A stretch of 64,000 nt of DNA from Gp7-AA10 sp035636095. Its GTDB lineage: Bacteria > Acidobacteriota > Thermoanaerobaculia > Gp7-AA8. The notes under the pieces were generated by a model. The model saw only the letters and a list, made by a program, of their open reading frames with translations. It searched no databases and was not told the origin of the DNA. Positions 42,125 to 50,813 of the stretch are shown piece by piece (within the stretch, counting starts at the first letter, position 1; every line of letters begins with the position of its first letter). Both the position numbers and the translations under genes were made by a program. Where the stretch lies: NCBI GenBank assembly GCA_035636095.1, contig DASPZU010000028.1:44696-108695 (forward strand). Direction: 5' to 3'.

Positions 42125-43336
42125 TCATTCGTAGCGCAGCGCCTCGATCGGATTGAGCTCCGCCGCGCGCGCCGCGGGATAGATCCCCGAAACCAGACCC
42201 ACCGTAACGGAGACCGCGGTGGAAAGGAAAAGCGACCCGAATGTGATCACGGTCGGCCAGCCCGCGTAGGCCGCCACGATTTTGGCGAGTGCAATACCGA
42301 TGATGATCCCCGACAGTCCGCCGATGACGCTGATGGTGAATGACTCGATCACGAACTGCGCGCGGATGTCGGCCTTGCGCGCGCCAATGGCGCGGCGGAT
42401 ACCGATCTCGCGCGTGCGTTCGAGGACCGAGGCCAGCATGATGTTCATGATGCCAATGCCGCCGACCAGAAGCGAAATGCCGGCGATCGATCCCATCACG
42501 ATGCTGAAGATGCGCTGGGTCTGACGGCTCTGCTCCAACAGCGCTTCCGGGATCACGATCTCATAATCGTCCGCGCCGCCGTGCAGCCGGTCGATCAGCG
42601 GCTCGATCAGCTTCGCGGTTTCGCGAGTGGATACACCCTCGCGAACTTCCACCAGCAGCTCGTCCAGCGGCGAGTCGAGCGGATCACGATCGAACTTGCG
42701 CATGGCCGTTGAGACTGGGATCCAGATTTCCTTCGCGTCGCTCGACGTGCCTTCCGGCGTTTCACCCAGAATGCCGACCACGTTGAGCCAGACGTCATTC
42801 ACTTTGAGCTGCTTGCCGAGCGCCGGACCGTAGCCGAAGAGATTGCGCCGGATGTCCTGACCGATGACGCAGACCTGAGAATGATCGGCCTCATCGCGCG
42901 CGTCGAGAAACCGTCCCTCGGCCAGCTGAATGGTGGCGACCTGCGAATAGCGCCACGACACGCCGAAGACTTTGCCTTTCGTCTTCGCGTTCGGCGCGAG
43001 GATCTTGTACGGCTTGATCTCGACGCGCGGCAGGACCACCACCACGTTGGGCACCGCTTCCTGAATGGCCTCGGCGTCGCGCAGCGAAACGCCCAGCGAC
43101 TTCTTGCGCAGCTCCTGGCGGTCTTCCGGCTTGACGACCTTTGCCTTCACGATGACGTTGCGCAGACCTAAGCGGCCGATGGCTTCGAGGGCCTTGCGCT
43201 CGCCCCCGGCGCCGATCGACAACATGGCGATGACCGCGCCGACGCCGAAGATCATCCCCAACATCGTGAGCGCGGTGCGGAGCTTGTGAGTGGCAAGATT
43301 GTCGAGGGCGGTGCGGAAAGTCTCCTCGCCCGTCAT
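42125..43336 (-). CDS. MacB-type ABC transporter permease
   Basis: 403 residues with the four-helix FtsX/MacB layout: one helix near the N terminus (ALTMLGMIFGVGAVIAML), a large periplasmic domain (about 45-275), and three C-terminal helices with the family motif RTREIGIRRAIGARKADI. It ends with PIEALRYE. Exports substrates through a periplasmic adaptor. ATGA overlap with the adaptor gene upstream. A partner ATPase gene of the MacB/LolD type is not present in the window. Confidence 0.92.
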   Translation of the reverse strand: MTGEETFRTALDNLATHKLRTALTMLGMIFGVGAVIAMLSIGAGGERKALEAIGRLGLRNVIVKAKVVKPEDRQELRKKSLGVSLRDAEAIQEAVPNVVVVLPRVEIKPYKILAPNAKTKGKVFGVSWRYSQVATIQLAEGRFLDARDEADHSQVCVIGQDIRRNLFGYGPALGKQLKVNDVWLNVVGILGETPEGTSSDAKEIWIPVSTAMRKFDRDPLDSPLDELLVEVREGVSTRETAKLIEPLIDRLHGGADDYEIVIPEALLEQSRQTQRIFSIVMGSIAGISLLVGGIGIMNIMLASVLERTREIGIRRAIGARKADIRAQFVIESFTISVIGGLSGIIIGIALAKIVAAYAGWPTVITFGSLFLSTAVSVTVGLVSGIYPAARAAELNPIEALRYE

Positions 43337-44571
43337 TTCGACTTCTGCTCCTCGCCGACGGTCGGATCGCGCATCGCGAGCTGGTCGCCCTTTGCGAGTC
43401 CTTTCGTGATCACGACGCGGCCGGGCGTCGACGACGCGATTTCGACCGGCAGCGGATCAAAGCGGTCGCCCCGTTTTCGGTAGACGAGCTTTTTCCCCTC
43501 TTTTTCGAACAGCGCTTGCCGCGGGATCGAGAAGACGTTCTTGCGATTCTCAATCTCGAGGAGCGCCAGAACGCGCGCGCCCGGCTTCATCACGATCGGA
43601 TCGGTCTTATCGAGCGTGACCGTGACGCCGAAGTACTGCACCGGCACTCCCCGAAACCGTGGCCGCGCGAGTTTGTCGACCTGCGTGATTTTCCCGGAGA
43701 AAGTCATGGCCCGATTGGATTCCAGCGAGACGTTGGCCTTCTGCCCGACCGCGAGACCGGCGGCGTCGGCCTCCAGGACGAACAACTCCGCTTTCATCGA
43801 GTTGAGATCGGGAATCTCGCCCAGCGGTTGTCCGGGCCAGACGGAGTTTCCGACGCGCGGAATGTCGCCGCGCCAGTCGCGCTGCAGCACCAGGATGCCA
43901 TCGTAGGGCGCGCGCAGCTCCAGCGAACTCAGTCCCTGCTCGGCATTGCGAATCTTCAGTCCCGCTTTTTTCTCCTCGATGGTGAGCAGATCCCGATCGG
44001 CGCGGGCGAGATTGTCGCGGACGCCCAGGACATTCTCGGCGTGCTGCTTCTTGTCGCCGGCCAGCGTTTGATCGATCTCCGATTCGATGCGCTGATATCG
44101 CGAGAAGACTTCCGCATCGTCGAATTTGAATTGCCTGGCTGCCACCAGCTCGTCCTGCGCCTGCCGGGCATCGCGCTTCAGATTCGTCCGCGTCGTCGAG
44201 GCCAGGGTGGTGGTCTTGGTGATCTTGTTGTCGACGGTGTGGCGATCGTCGTGTCCGGTCAGAAGATCTTTTTGAAAGTCGCTCGGATCGAAGCGCACCA
44301 CCACATCGTTCTTCTTCACCAGCGCGCCATCGTCGGCGACCCAGGCGATCTTCAGCGACATGGGCACGTTCATGGGAGCGGTCACCGGCGTCGCTTTGGT
44401 CGATTTCAAGATCCCCTCGGCGGTGACACGCCGAGCGAATTGCGTCGGCTCGACTTTAAAGGTGGGGATCGTTTCGCGATGACAGGCGGCGAAGAGGAGC
44501 AGAACGCCCGCATAGTGGAGCGCCGGCGACCTCGCCGGCGTGGTCGCCGGCGCTCCACCAAGTCGCGTCAC
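43333..44571 (-). CDS. HlyD/MacA-like membrane-fusion lipoprotein (adaptor 3)
   Basis: 412 residues. The lipobox-like LLLFAAC ends a signal sequence whose first half is encoded by the perfect inverted repeat at 44515-44558. Lipoyl halves are near residues 70-100 and 230-250 (LRAPYDGILVLQRDW), separated by a helical hairpin (about 110-210). Beta-barrel segments follow to the end. GTG start at 44571 overlapping the previous stop as GTGA, so the repeat is truly within the coding frame. One of three adaptors in a row. Confidence 0.85.
   Translation of the reverse strand: MTRLGGAPATTPARSPALHYAGVLLLFAACHRETIPTFKVEPTQFARRVTAEGILKSTKATPVTAPMNVPMSLKIAWVADDGALVKKNDVVVRFDPSDFQKDLLTGHDDRHTVDNKITKTTTLASTTRTNLKRDARQAQDELVAARQFKFDDAEVFSRYQRIESEIDQTLAGDKKQHAENVLGVRDNLARADRDLLTIEEKKAGLKIRNAEQGLSSLELRAPYDGILVLQRDWRGDIPRVGNSVWPGQPLGEIPDLNSMKAELFVLEADAAGLAVGQKANVSLESNRAMTFSGKITQVDKLARPRFRGVPVQYFGVTVTLDKTDPIVMKPGARVLALLEIENRKNVFSIPRQALFEKEGKKLVYRKRGDRFDPLPVEIASSTPGRVVITKGLAKGDQLAMRDPTVGEEQKSK
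44515..44558. repeat. perfect inverted repeat, 17-base arms, inside adaptor 3
   Basis: Arms at 44515-44531 (gtggagcgccggcgacc) and 44542-44558, with a 10-base loop. In frame it encodes GGAPATTPARSPALH near the N terminus of the adaptor. Confidence 0.88.
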
Positions 44572-45833
44572 GACTTCGTTTCCTCTTTCTTCTCCGACTT
44601 GACCAGCACGCGATCGTTGGTCGAAAGCCCGCCCAGAACTTCGACCGATTTGTCGTTCTGGCGGCCGAGGCGCAGAGGAACTTCGGTGACGGAGAACCAG
44701 CCGCGGCGCATGGCATACGGTCCGCGTTGCGACACGAAGATGGCGTTGCGAGGCGCGAGCAGAACATTGCGATCGCGTTGCAGCACCACCGTCCCCTGAA
44801 ATCGCATTCCGGGACGCATCTTGCCCGGATCGCTTTTGTCGAGCGCGATCTCGACGCGGAGGACCTTCATCGGATCGCGCGTCTGCTGTTGTTGCTGCAC
44901 GGTCTTGCCGGCGCGCGTGATCGTGCCGTGAAACTCCTCGTCGGGATGGGCATCGAGGCGAATGGTGACCCGCTGTCCGACTGCGACTTTTCCGGCATCG
45001 ACCTCATCAACGTCGCCGCGCGCGATCATGCGCGACAAGTCGGGAATCTCGATCACGCGCTCCATCCGCCAGCACGTATCGCCGACTTTTTTCTTGTCGC
45101 TGCGCCAATTGGTCACATAGACGATCGTCCCGTTGCGGGGCGCCTTGATGGTCATCTGCTGAATTGCGGATTGTGTTTCGGCAACGATGGCGGCGGCGTG
45201 TTTCTGTTTGCTTTCCAGCAGCGCGATCTGCGCATGCGCGGCGCGTTCGAGCGACGCGATGCGGTTTCGAATGGTGGCGACCTTGCGCCTGGCCAGGTCA
45301 TAATCGAGCTCGACCTGCTTCCGCTCCTTGATTCCGACCAGATCGGGCGGCGCATCGAGCTTCAGCTTGGTCTTGCGCAGATCCGCTTCCGCTTCGGAGA
45401 GATTCAACCGCTCGTCCTCTCGCTTCAGCGCGAGATCCGATCTCTGCTTCTCGATTTCTTTCTGAGCCTGGTCCGCTTCCGCTGTCTTCTCTTCCAGCCT
45501 CTTCTGCAACTCGGTGGTGTCGAAGCCGAGGACCGGCCGACCGTTGGTGACCTCGGAGCCTTCCGGCGCCATCATCGCGATTTTGAAGTCCCAGACGTTG
45601 TTGAGCTGCGGCGGTCCGAAGCTGCCCGAATCGACCGCCGCCAATGTGCCGGTGACATCGATTCCAGTGACCAGGTCTCCCCGATTCACCCGGACCCATT
45701 CGCCCTGCCGATCGGCCGCCAGCTTGTTGCGCGTCCAGCCGGCGGCGGCGAAGAGCGCGATGATCGCGAGCGGAACGGTGATCCTGCGTTTCAGATCCGG
45801 TCCCCTTCTTTGAGTCCGCTGACGACCACGCAT
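44568..45833 (-). CDS. HlyD-like membrane-fusion protein (adaptor 2)
   Basis: 421 residues from the ATG at 45833. A membrane anchor lies at about 18-35 (ITVPLAIIALFAAAG). Then lipoyl/coiled-coil/barrel domains: EEKTAEADQAQKEIEKQ in the hairpin and IKAPRNGTIVYVTNW in the second lipoyl half. Periplasmic adaptor of an exporter. The 5' end overlaps adaptor 1 by 43 bases; a CTG at 45794 (overlapping the TGA) is an alternative start that would begin LKRRITVPL. The open frame continues further upstream, but only antisense-like residues are there. Confidence 0.83.
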   Translation of the reverse strand: MRGRQRTQRRGPDLKRRITVPLAIIALFAAAGWTRNKLAADRQGEWVRVNRGDLVTGIDVTGTLAAVDSGSFGPPQLNNVWDFKIAMMAPEGSEVTNGRPVLGFDTTELQKRLEEKTAEADQAQKEIEKQRSDLALKREDERLNLSEAEADLRKTKLKLDAPPDLVGIKERKQVELDYDLARRKVATIRNRIASLERAAHAQIALLESKQKHAAAIVAETQSAIQQMTIKAPRNGTIVYVTNWRSDKKKVGDTCWRMERVIEIPDLSRMIARGDVDEVDAGKVAVGQRVTIRLDAHPDEEFHGTITRAGKTVQQQQQTRDPMKVLRVEIALDKSDPGKMRPGMRFQGTVVLQRDRNVLLAPRNAIFVSQRGPYAMRRGWFSVTEVPLRLGRQNDKSVEVLGGLSTNDRVLVKSEKKEETKS

Positions 45834-46924
45834 TCGAGATCGTTGCACTCGCCGAGTTTGATGTCCTTTCGCGCGAGAACGCCTCGCGGAGCGAGAAGCA
45901 CATTCGAGCGCGTCGCGCGCCGGATGGTGACGCGCGCGGAGAGACCCGGCCGCATGCGCAGTGCGTCGAGTCGATCGAGCTTGATCGTCACGCGGAACGA
46001 TCGGCGCAGCGATTGCCGGTTGGTCGTGTTTTCCTGAGCGACCGCGGAGATCGCGGCCACGCGGCCTGGAAACGTCATCGACGGATACGCGTCCAGAACG
46101 ACGGTCGCCGGCATACCGACCGAGATTTTGCGATCGTCGACGTCCGCCAGGGATGCCGTGACCTGGGTCGACGATAAATCGGGCAACAGTGCCAGCAGCA
46201 ATCCGACGAAGACCGGATCGCCCTCTTTGATTTTGCGGCCTTCCCACGGATGGTCTCGCAGCACCACGATGCCGTCGCGTGGCGACCGCAGAATGAGCGC
46301 GTTGATGGCGGTTTCGGCGGTGTCGAGCTCACGGCGTGCCTTCTCGAGATTCAGAATCAGGTTCGAGCGGTCCGAACGCGACGCCGTGATCGAGCTGCGG
46401 AGGACGTCTTTCGCTTTCGCCAGCTCGACCGTGGCGCGTTTGTACTTGATCTTACGATCTTCGTACTCGCGGGCCGAGAGAATCTCTTTCGGCACCGCCG
46501 CATCGAGCTTCGTTTTCTCGTAGTCGGACTTCTTGGTCTCGACGTCGAGCTTCTTCTGCAGCATGTCCGCGTCGCCTTCGGCATCCTTCTGCTGCAGCTC
46601 CTGTTCGGCCTGCGCGACCGCCTGACGTTTCGCGTCCAGGCCGCTGGTGAACTGCGAGTTGTCGAGCTCCACCACCCGATCGCCCTTCTTCACTTCCGCG
46701 CCGTCGTCGGCAACCCACTTGATCGACGTCTGCCACGATGGAAGGTTGGGGACGGTGATCGCTTCGCCGCGGGCCGCTTCCAGCTCGCCGGTGAGGGTGA
46801 CCTCGCTGACGAAATTGCCGCGATGCACGCGGTCTTCGCGCTGCGGCGGAGTCTCGCGATAGCCGGAAAAGCAAGCGGCGGCGATCCAGGCGATCGTCGC
46901 GAGGCCAAAGGCCGATCGATTCAT
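45791..46924 (-). CDS. HlyD-like membrane-fusion protein (adaptor 1)
   Basis: 377 residues. Signal or lipoprotein-like N terminus (FGLATIAWIAAAC), lipoyl half WVADDGAEVKKGDRVVELD, coiled-coil hairpin (about 85-190), second lipoyl half LRSPRDGIVVLRDH, and barrel segments. Its layout parallels adaptors 2 and 3. The start overlaps the stop of the AI-2E exporter gene upstream as ATGA. Confidence 0.84.
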   Translation of the reverse strand: MNRSAFGLATIAWIAAACFSGYRETPPQREDRVHRGNFVSEVTLTGELEAARGEAITVPNLPSWQTSIKWVADDGAEVKKGDRVVELDNSQFTSGLDAKRQAVAQAEQELQQKDAEGDADMLQKKLDVETKKSDYEKTKLDAAVPKEILSAREYEDRKIKYKRATVELAKAKDVLRSSITASRSDRSNLILNLEKARRELDTAETAINALILRSPRDGIVVLRDHPWEGRKIKEGDPVFVGLLLALLPDLSSTQVTASLADVDDRKISVGMPATVVLDAYPSMTFPGRVAAISAVAQENTTNRQSLRRSFRVTIKLDRLDALRMRPGLSARVTIRRATRSNVLLAPRGVLARKDIKLGECNDLECVVVSGLKEGDRI

Positions 46925-48042
46925 GCTTGGTTAGACGATTTTAACCGGCGTCCGTTGCGAGAAATTCGAAAGGAGCGCTTATAGATGTCCAGGATCGACA
47001 GAAAAAGCGAAAAAACGAGCGGGCCGATCACCAGGCCCACGAATCCGAAAGCTTCCAGTCCCCCAATGACCGCGAACAGCAGTGGGATGGCAGGCAACTC
47101 CGATCGCCCCTTCATCGCCCACGGTCGGATGACCTGCTCCACGATCGGCACAACGACCAACCCCCATGCCGTGAGAAAAATCGGCTGCCACATCCCGGCC
47201 CGTCCAAGCCCCGCCATGAAGTAGAGATAGATCGCCGCGGGAATCCAAACCACCGGCGGTCCGACCATCGGCAGAAGCGAAAGTACGGTCGCGAACGCGC
47301 CCCAGAAAAGGGCGGCCGGGACTCCTGCGATCACGAGGCCGATGGTCGTCGCGACGCCGGCCGCCAAACCGGTGACCACATAACCGCGGAACGTGGCGTC
47401 GACGACATTCTTGAATTGCCTGGCGAACTCGCGATCGTATTTCGGCGGCAAAGGCGACAGGACCGAGAGCTCCTTCATGATCAGTTCGCCCTCGACGTAG
47501 AAGAAGTACATCGCGAGCAGTAGCAGGAAAAATGAGATCAGGAGTCCTGCAATGCCCCCGACGACTGCTGTGCCGTGGCGGGCGACGAATCCCGGAATGC
47601 CTTCCACGATCGGAAGCACGAGCTTTTGCGGGCTGACAGTCGCGGGATCGAATCCGGGGACCCATCGTCGCAACCATTGCAGTCGATTGGTGAGATCGAG
47701 TCGTGCCAGCATCTGCCTGGCTTCGCCCGATTGCAGGCCCTCGATCAGCGTGTTGGCCTGGTGAACCAGCGCGATGGTGATGAAGAACAACGGAATCACG
47801 AGCAGAAACGTGATGCCCAGGAGCATGGTGATGGCGGCCAGGGCGGAGCGACCACGCAGGCGGTCGCGCAATCGCACGTAGAGCGAATGCGTCAAGGTGA
47901 CCAGAATGGCGGCCACCAGCAACGGCGTGAGGAACGGCCAGAGGATTCGAAACGCCGCCCACAGAATCAGCAGCGCCAGGAGCCCGAAGAAGATGATGCC
48001 GGTGAGCCGCCACTCCGGACGCCGCTCGAGCTCCTCGGCCAT
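46921..48042 (-). CDS. AI-2E/PerM family membrane transporter
   Basis: 373 residues with about seven to eight membrane helices and the family-type C-terminal segments GPPVVWIPAAIYLYF and EQVIRPWAMKGRS. Family members include the TqsA autoinducer-2 exporter and Na+/H+ antiporter-like proteins; the substrate here is unknown. It follows the LuxR-type gene directly and overlaps adaptor 1 by 4 bases, so it may share a transcript with the exporter genes. Confidence 0.87.
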   Translation of the reverse strand: MAEELERRPEWRLTGIIFFGLLALLILWAAFRILWPFLTPLLVAAILVTLTHSLYVRLRDRLRGRSALAAITMLLGITFLLVIPLFFITIALVHQANTLIEGLQSGEARQMLARLDLTNRLQWLRRWVPGFDPATVSPQKLVLPIVEGIPGFVARHGTAVVGGIAGLLISFFLLLLAMYFFYVEGELIMKELSVLSPLPPKYDREFARQFKNVVDATFRGYVVTGLAAGVATTIGLVIAGVPAALFWGAFATVLSLLPMVGPPVVWIPAAIYLYFMAGLGRAGMWQPIFLTAWGLVVVPIVEQVIRPWAMKGRSELPAIPLLFAVIGGLEAFGFVGLVIGPLVFSLFLSILDIYKRSFRISRNGRRLKSSNQA

Positions 48043-48687
48043 CTACAGAATGAGTAGGCCGAGACGTGCCGCCTGAACGACGGCTTCAGTGCGGGTCGAG
48101 ACGCCGAGCTTGCGCAGGATTCCGTTGAGATGGAACTTGACGGTGTGCCCGGTGATGCCGAGTCGCTGCGCGATCTCCTTGTTTGTCAGGCCGCCCGCCA
48201 GCAACTGCGCCACCTGCTGCTCGCGCGGCGTTAGCGGCTCGATGAGATCGATGCGCGAACGCGCGTGCGGCATCACGCCTTCGGCGAGATCGTCATCGAC
48301 GATCACCAGCCCGTCGGCAACCGCACGTAATGCCGTGTGCAGCCGGCGCGGTGGCGCTGCCCGCAAAAGGACGCCTCTCGCTCCCCTCGCGATTGCCTGC
48401 GCCGCTTCGCTGTTGTCGACCACCAGAACGACGGAGGGGGCGGAAAAACGCGAGGGGTCGATCGCGTCGGCAAGAACGACGTCGACGTCGCGAACGTCAT
48501 CGACCTCCGCGACTTCGTTGAGCGCCAGATCGCCGAAAACCGACAGTCGCATCACCAGCGCCGCCCGACGCAGCGGATTGGCGCTGGTGACCGCCACACG
48601 CAGCGGATCAGCCGCCTGACGCGGCAGCGGCTTCGAAGCTACCAATTGAGGCCGAGCCATGGGAGTGTCCAGTGAAAACTGTATCAT
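48043..48687 (-). CDS. LuxR-type transcriptional regulator with degenerate receiver
   Basis: 214 residues (205 if the ATG at 48660, ARPQLVASKPL, is used). The C-terminal HTH is clear: LTPREQQVAQLLAGGLTNKEIAQRLGITGHTVKFHL (split here into its two parts, LTPREQQVAQLLAGG and TNKEIAQRLGITGHTVKFHL). The N-terminal part has a receiver-like pattern (VVLADAID) but lacks the acidic pair after the first strand. It therefore may be regulated without phosphorylation. First gene of the minus-strand run with the AI-2E exporter and adaptors, so it could control that operon. Confidence 0.83.
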   Translation of the reverse strand: MIQFSLDTPMARPQLVASKPLPRQAADPLRVAVTSANPLRRAALVMRLSVFGDLALNEVAEVDDVRDVDVVLADAIDPSRFSAPSVVLVVDNSEAAQAIARGARGVLLRAAPPRRLHTALRAVADGLVIVDDDLAEGVMPHARSRIDLIEPLTPREQQVAQLLAGGLTNKEIAQRLGITGHTVKFHLNGILRKLGVSTRTEAVVQAARLGLLIL

Positions 48688-48696
48688 CCGCGCGCC

Positions 48697-49254
48697 TTGA
48701 ACGTTATCGAAACCTCACTTCCGGGGGTCCTGATCCTCGAACCGAGGGTCTTTGCCGATGACCGCGGTTTCTTCATGGAGACCTATCGATCCGACCATTT
48801 TCGGGACCTCGGGATCGCCGCTATCTTCGTGCAGGACAATCACTCACGCTCGGCGCGCGGCGTCTTGCGTGGCCTGCACTACCAGGAACCCAACCCACAG
48901 GGGAAGCTGGTGAGATGCACAAAAGGCGCCCTTTTCGACGTGGCGGTCGACATCCGGGTCGGCTCGCCCCATTTCGGAGAATGGGTGTCGTTCGAACTGA
49001 CGGAGGACAACAAGCGGATGGCGTGGGTGCCGGCCGGTTTTGCGCACGGATTCTGCGCCCTTTCCGACGAAGCGGACCTCGTCTACAAGTGCACCGCCGT
49101 CTACGACGCGAAGAGCGATCGCGCGATTTTGTGGAGCGACCCCGATCTCCGCATCGCGTGGCCGATCGGAAAGCCGCTTGTTTCGCCGAAAGATACCGGC
49201 GCGCCGCGGCTGAAAGAAGCGACGGTGTTGCCGCGGTTTACGGGAATGCCTTAG
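48697..49254 (+). CDS. rfbC: dTDP-4-dehydrorhamnose 3,5-epimerase-like protein
   Basis: 185-residue cupin. Makes dTDP-L-rhamnose precursors by epimerising C3 and C5. The substrate and catalytic signature is present: QDNHSRSARGVLRGLHYQ, the His/Asp pair region ALFDVAVDIRVGSPHFG, and WVPAGFAHGFCAL. TTG start at 48697 (NVIETSLPGVLILEP). No other rml genes are in the window, so the rest of the pathway must be elsewhere. Divergent from the LuxR gene with only a 9-base gap. Confidence 0.9.
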   Translation: MNVIETSLPGVLILEPRVFADDRGFFMETYRSDHFRDLGIAAIFVQDNHSRSARGVLRGLHYQEPNPQGKLVRCTKGALFDVAVDIRVGSPHFGEWVSFELTEDNKRMAWVPAGFAHGFCALSDEADLVYKCTAVYDAKSDRAILWSDPDLRIAWPIGKPLVSPKDTGAPRLKEATVLPRFTGMP

Positions 49255-49285
49255 GATCGCGGGTCGTTAGCGAGTTTCCCTACGC

Positions 49286-49362
<77 letters not shown>

Positions 49363-49367
49363 GCCTC

Positions 49368-49558
49368 CTATTTCTTCTCCAGATCGTCGATGTCAGCAAG
49401 GTCGCGCGGCATTCGCAGGTGTGCGTCGGACCCAAATGTCGAGATCACCCGTGGCGCGTGGCCGGCCATGCGCGGGAGAGCGCATGTGCCCCCACGATGA
49501 GAAATTCAGCGCCCGCGTCGGATAACGCGTCCAACATCTCGGCGAAGTCGATGTTCAT
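49368..49558 (-). pseudogene. remnant of a nucleotidyltransferase (toxin-antitoxin-like), frameshifted and internally deleted
   Basis: Three collinear fragments in different frames match one family. MNIDFAEMLDALSDAGAEFL and IVGAHALSR come first, followed in another frame by HGRPRATGDLDIWVRRTPAN, and finally by RMPRDLADIDDLEKK just before a TAG. These are the N terminus, the GDLD-type metal motif region and the C terminus of a nucleotidyltransferase of about 150 residues, with roughly half deleted. It abuts tRNA-Asp and follows its usual small partner gene. Confidence 0.72.
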
Positions 49559-49709
49559 CCCATCGACCATCCTTGAACGTCCACGCTTCGCGCGTGAGTT
49601 GCCACACCATCAGGACTCGTTCCGCGGCGGTTGTACGATCGCTTTGCCCTTCCGCTTTTTTCAGCGTCGTTCGTCGTGTCTTGTAGCTGGAGCGATCGGT
49701 CCGCGTCAC
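49506..49709 (-). CDS. small partner protein of the decayed nucleotidyltransferase
   Basis: 67 residues, GTG start at 49709 (an internal TTG or ATG near ERVLMVWQL is also possible). The segment VWQLTREAWTF plus EHRLRRDVGRVIRR is the pattern of the small proteins encoded before nucleotidyltransferases of toxin-antitoxin-like modules. It overlaps the first 53 bases of the remnant, as expected for a coupled pair. It may still be intact, but its partner is destroyed. Confidence 0.55.
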   Translation of the reverse strand: MTRTDRSSYKTRRTTLKKAEGQSDRTTAAERVLMVWQLTREAWTFKDGRWDEHRLRRDVGRVIRRGR

Positions 49710-49727
49710 GACTTGACTATAGGCGCC

Positions 49728-50756
49728 TCACGCCGCCAGACGTTTTCGCTGCGACTCCAGCGCGATCGCCATCGGCACTCCGGCCGCCGCGGGCAGCCAG
49801 AACGAAATGAGGCGATAGGTCAGCACGGCGGCCACAGCTGCGTTTCCGGGCACGCCCAGGCCGCCTAACAGAGCCGCCATCGCAACCTCGACGACCGCGA
49901 TGCCGCCGGGAAGAAAGCTCGATCGGCCCAGGAGCAGCGGCACGCCATACGCTGCCAGGATCGTTGAAATGTACGGATGCTGCCCCACCGCCAGAAGCGC
50001 GTAACGCAAACAGAGAAAATCGAACGTCAGATAGAGCAATGAGGACAATGCCGGTCGCCAAAAGCCGCCCTTTCGCATCGCGCTCCAGGCCTGCGAGGCG
50101 TGCTCCGCGACGTCGGTCAGGACCGATTCGTCGGCCTCGGGACGGACGCGTTTGATCCAGCGCGTCGCGCGCAGCGTGATCGCGTTCATCCAGTCCTCGC
50201 GAATGAGCAGAGCGATCACAAGCCCGACCGCGGAGCCGAGGGCCGTGATCACGATGGCCAGCGCGATCTCGGTCGTGCGCGAGAGTTGATGTTTCATCAG
50301 CAATGCGATCGCGCCGATGAGCGCGAAGAGAACCAGGGTGATGGAATCAAAAACCGATGGAAGCCATGACGCCAGCATGGCCGTTTCGCGCGACGTTTGC
50401 CCGCGCGTCCAGCGGTAGATCGCCGCACCAAATCCAAGCGATCCTGCCGCGACCAGTGCCACGCTGCCCGCGGCCATCTCGATCACGATCGCGCGCGTAA
50501 GACTGATGCGACTACCACTGATGACCACGATCGATTGGAGCAGCTCGCCATTCGCGACGTAGCTCAGCGTCTCGAAAAACAACGCCAGCGCGATCGCCCA
50601 TGGCGCGAGTGTTCGCATGATCGCGAACGCACTTTCGACCGATTCGAGCCGCGGCAGGACGAAGTGCACCAACAGGCCGAGGATGAGAAGGATGGGCAGG
50701 AGACGCAGAAGCTGGAGCCGCACCGGGGGCTCGCGCTCGGCGTCGATCGCTTCCAT
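49728..50756 (-). CDS. UPF0104/lysylphosphatidylglycerol-synthase-type membrane protein
   Basis: 342 residues with about eight membrane helices. Matches the LPG synthase transmembrane (flippase-like) domain: ETLSYVANGELLQSIVV, IEMAAGSVALVAAGSLGFG, SSFLPGGIAVVEVAMAALL. No catalytic lysyltransferase domain is attached, so it is probably a lipid flippase or unknown transporter. The ATG at 50756 (EAIDAEREPPVRL) starts the recognisable protein; the very long upstream frame is antisense to the kinase gene. Confidence 0.8.
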   Translation of the reverse strand: MEAIDAEREPPVRLQLLRLLPILLILGLLVHFVLPRLESVESAFAIMRTLAPWAIALALFFETLSYVANGELLQSIVVISGSRISLTRAIVIEMAAGSVALVAAGSLGFGAAIYRWTRGQTSRETAMLASWLPSVFDSITLVLFALIGAIALLMKHQLSRTTEIALAIVITALGSAVGLVIALLIREDWMNAITLRATRWIKRVRPEADESVLTDVAEHASQAWSAMRKGGFWRPALSSLLYLTFDFLCLRYALLAVGQHPYISTILAAYGVPLLLGRSSFLPGGIAVVEVAMAALLGGLGVPGNAAVAAVLTYRLISFWLPAAAGVPMAIALESQRKRLAA

Positions 50757-50813
50757 CCTTGACCAAGCGAGCAACGGCTGTGCCTGTGTCAGGTAAAATC
50801 CGACGCCGATCCC

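Noticed and set aside
44727..46037. 436-residue plus-strand frame opposite the adaptor genes
   Set aside because: Antisense shadow of two overlapping adaptor genes with clear domain motifs.
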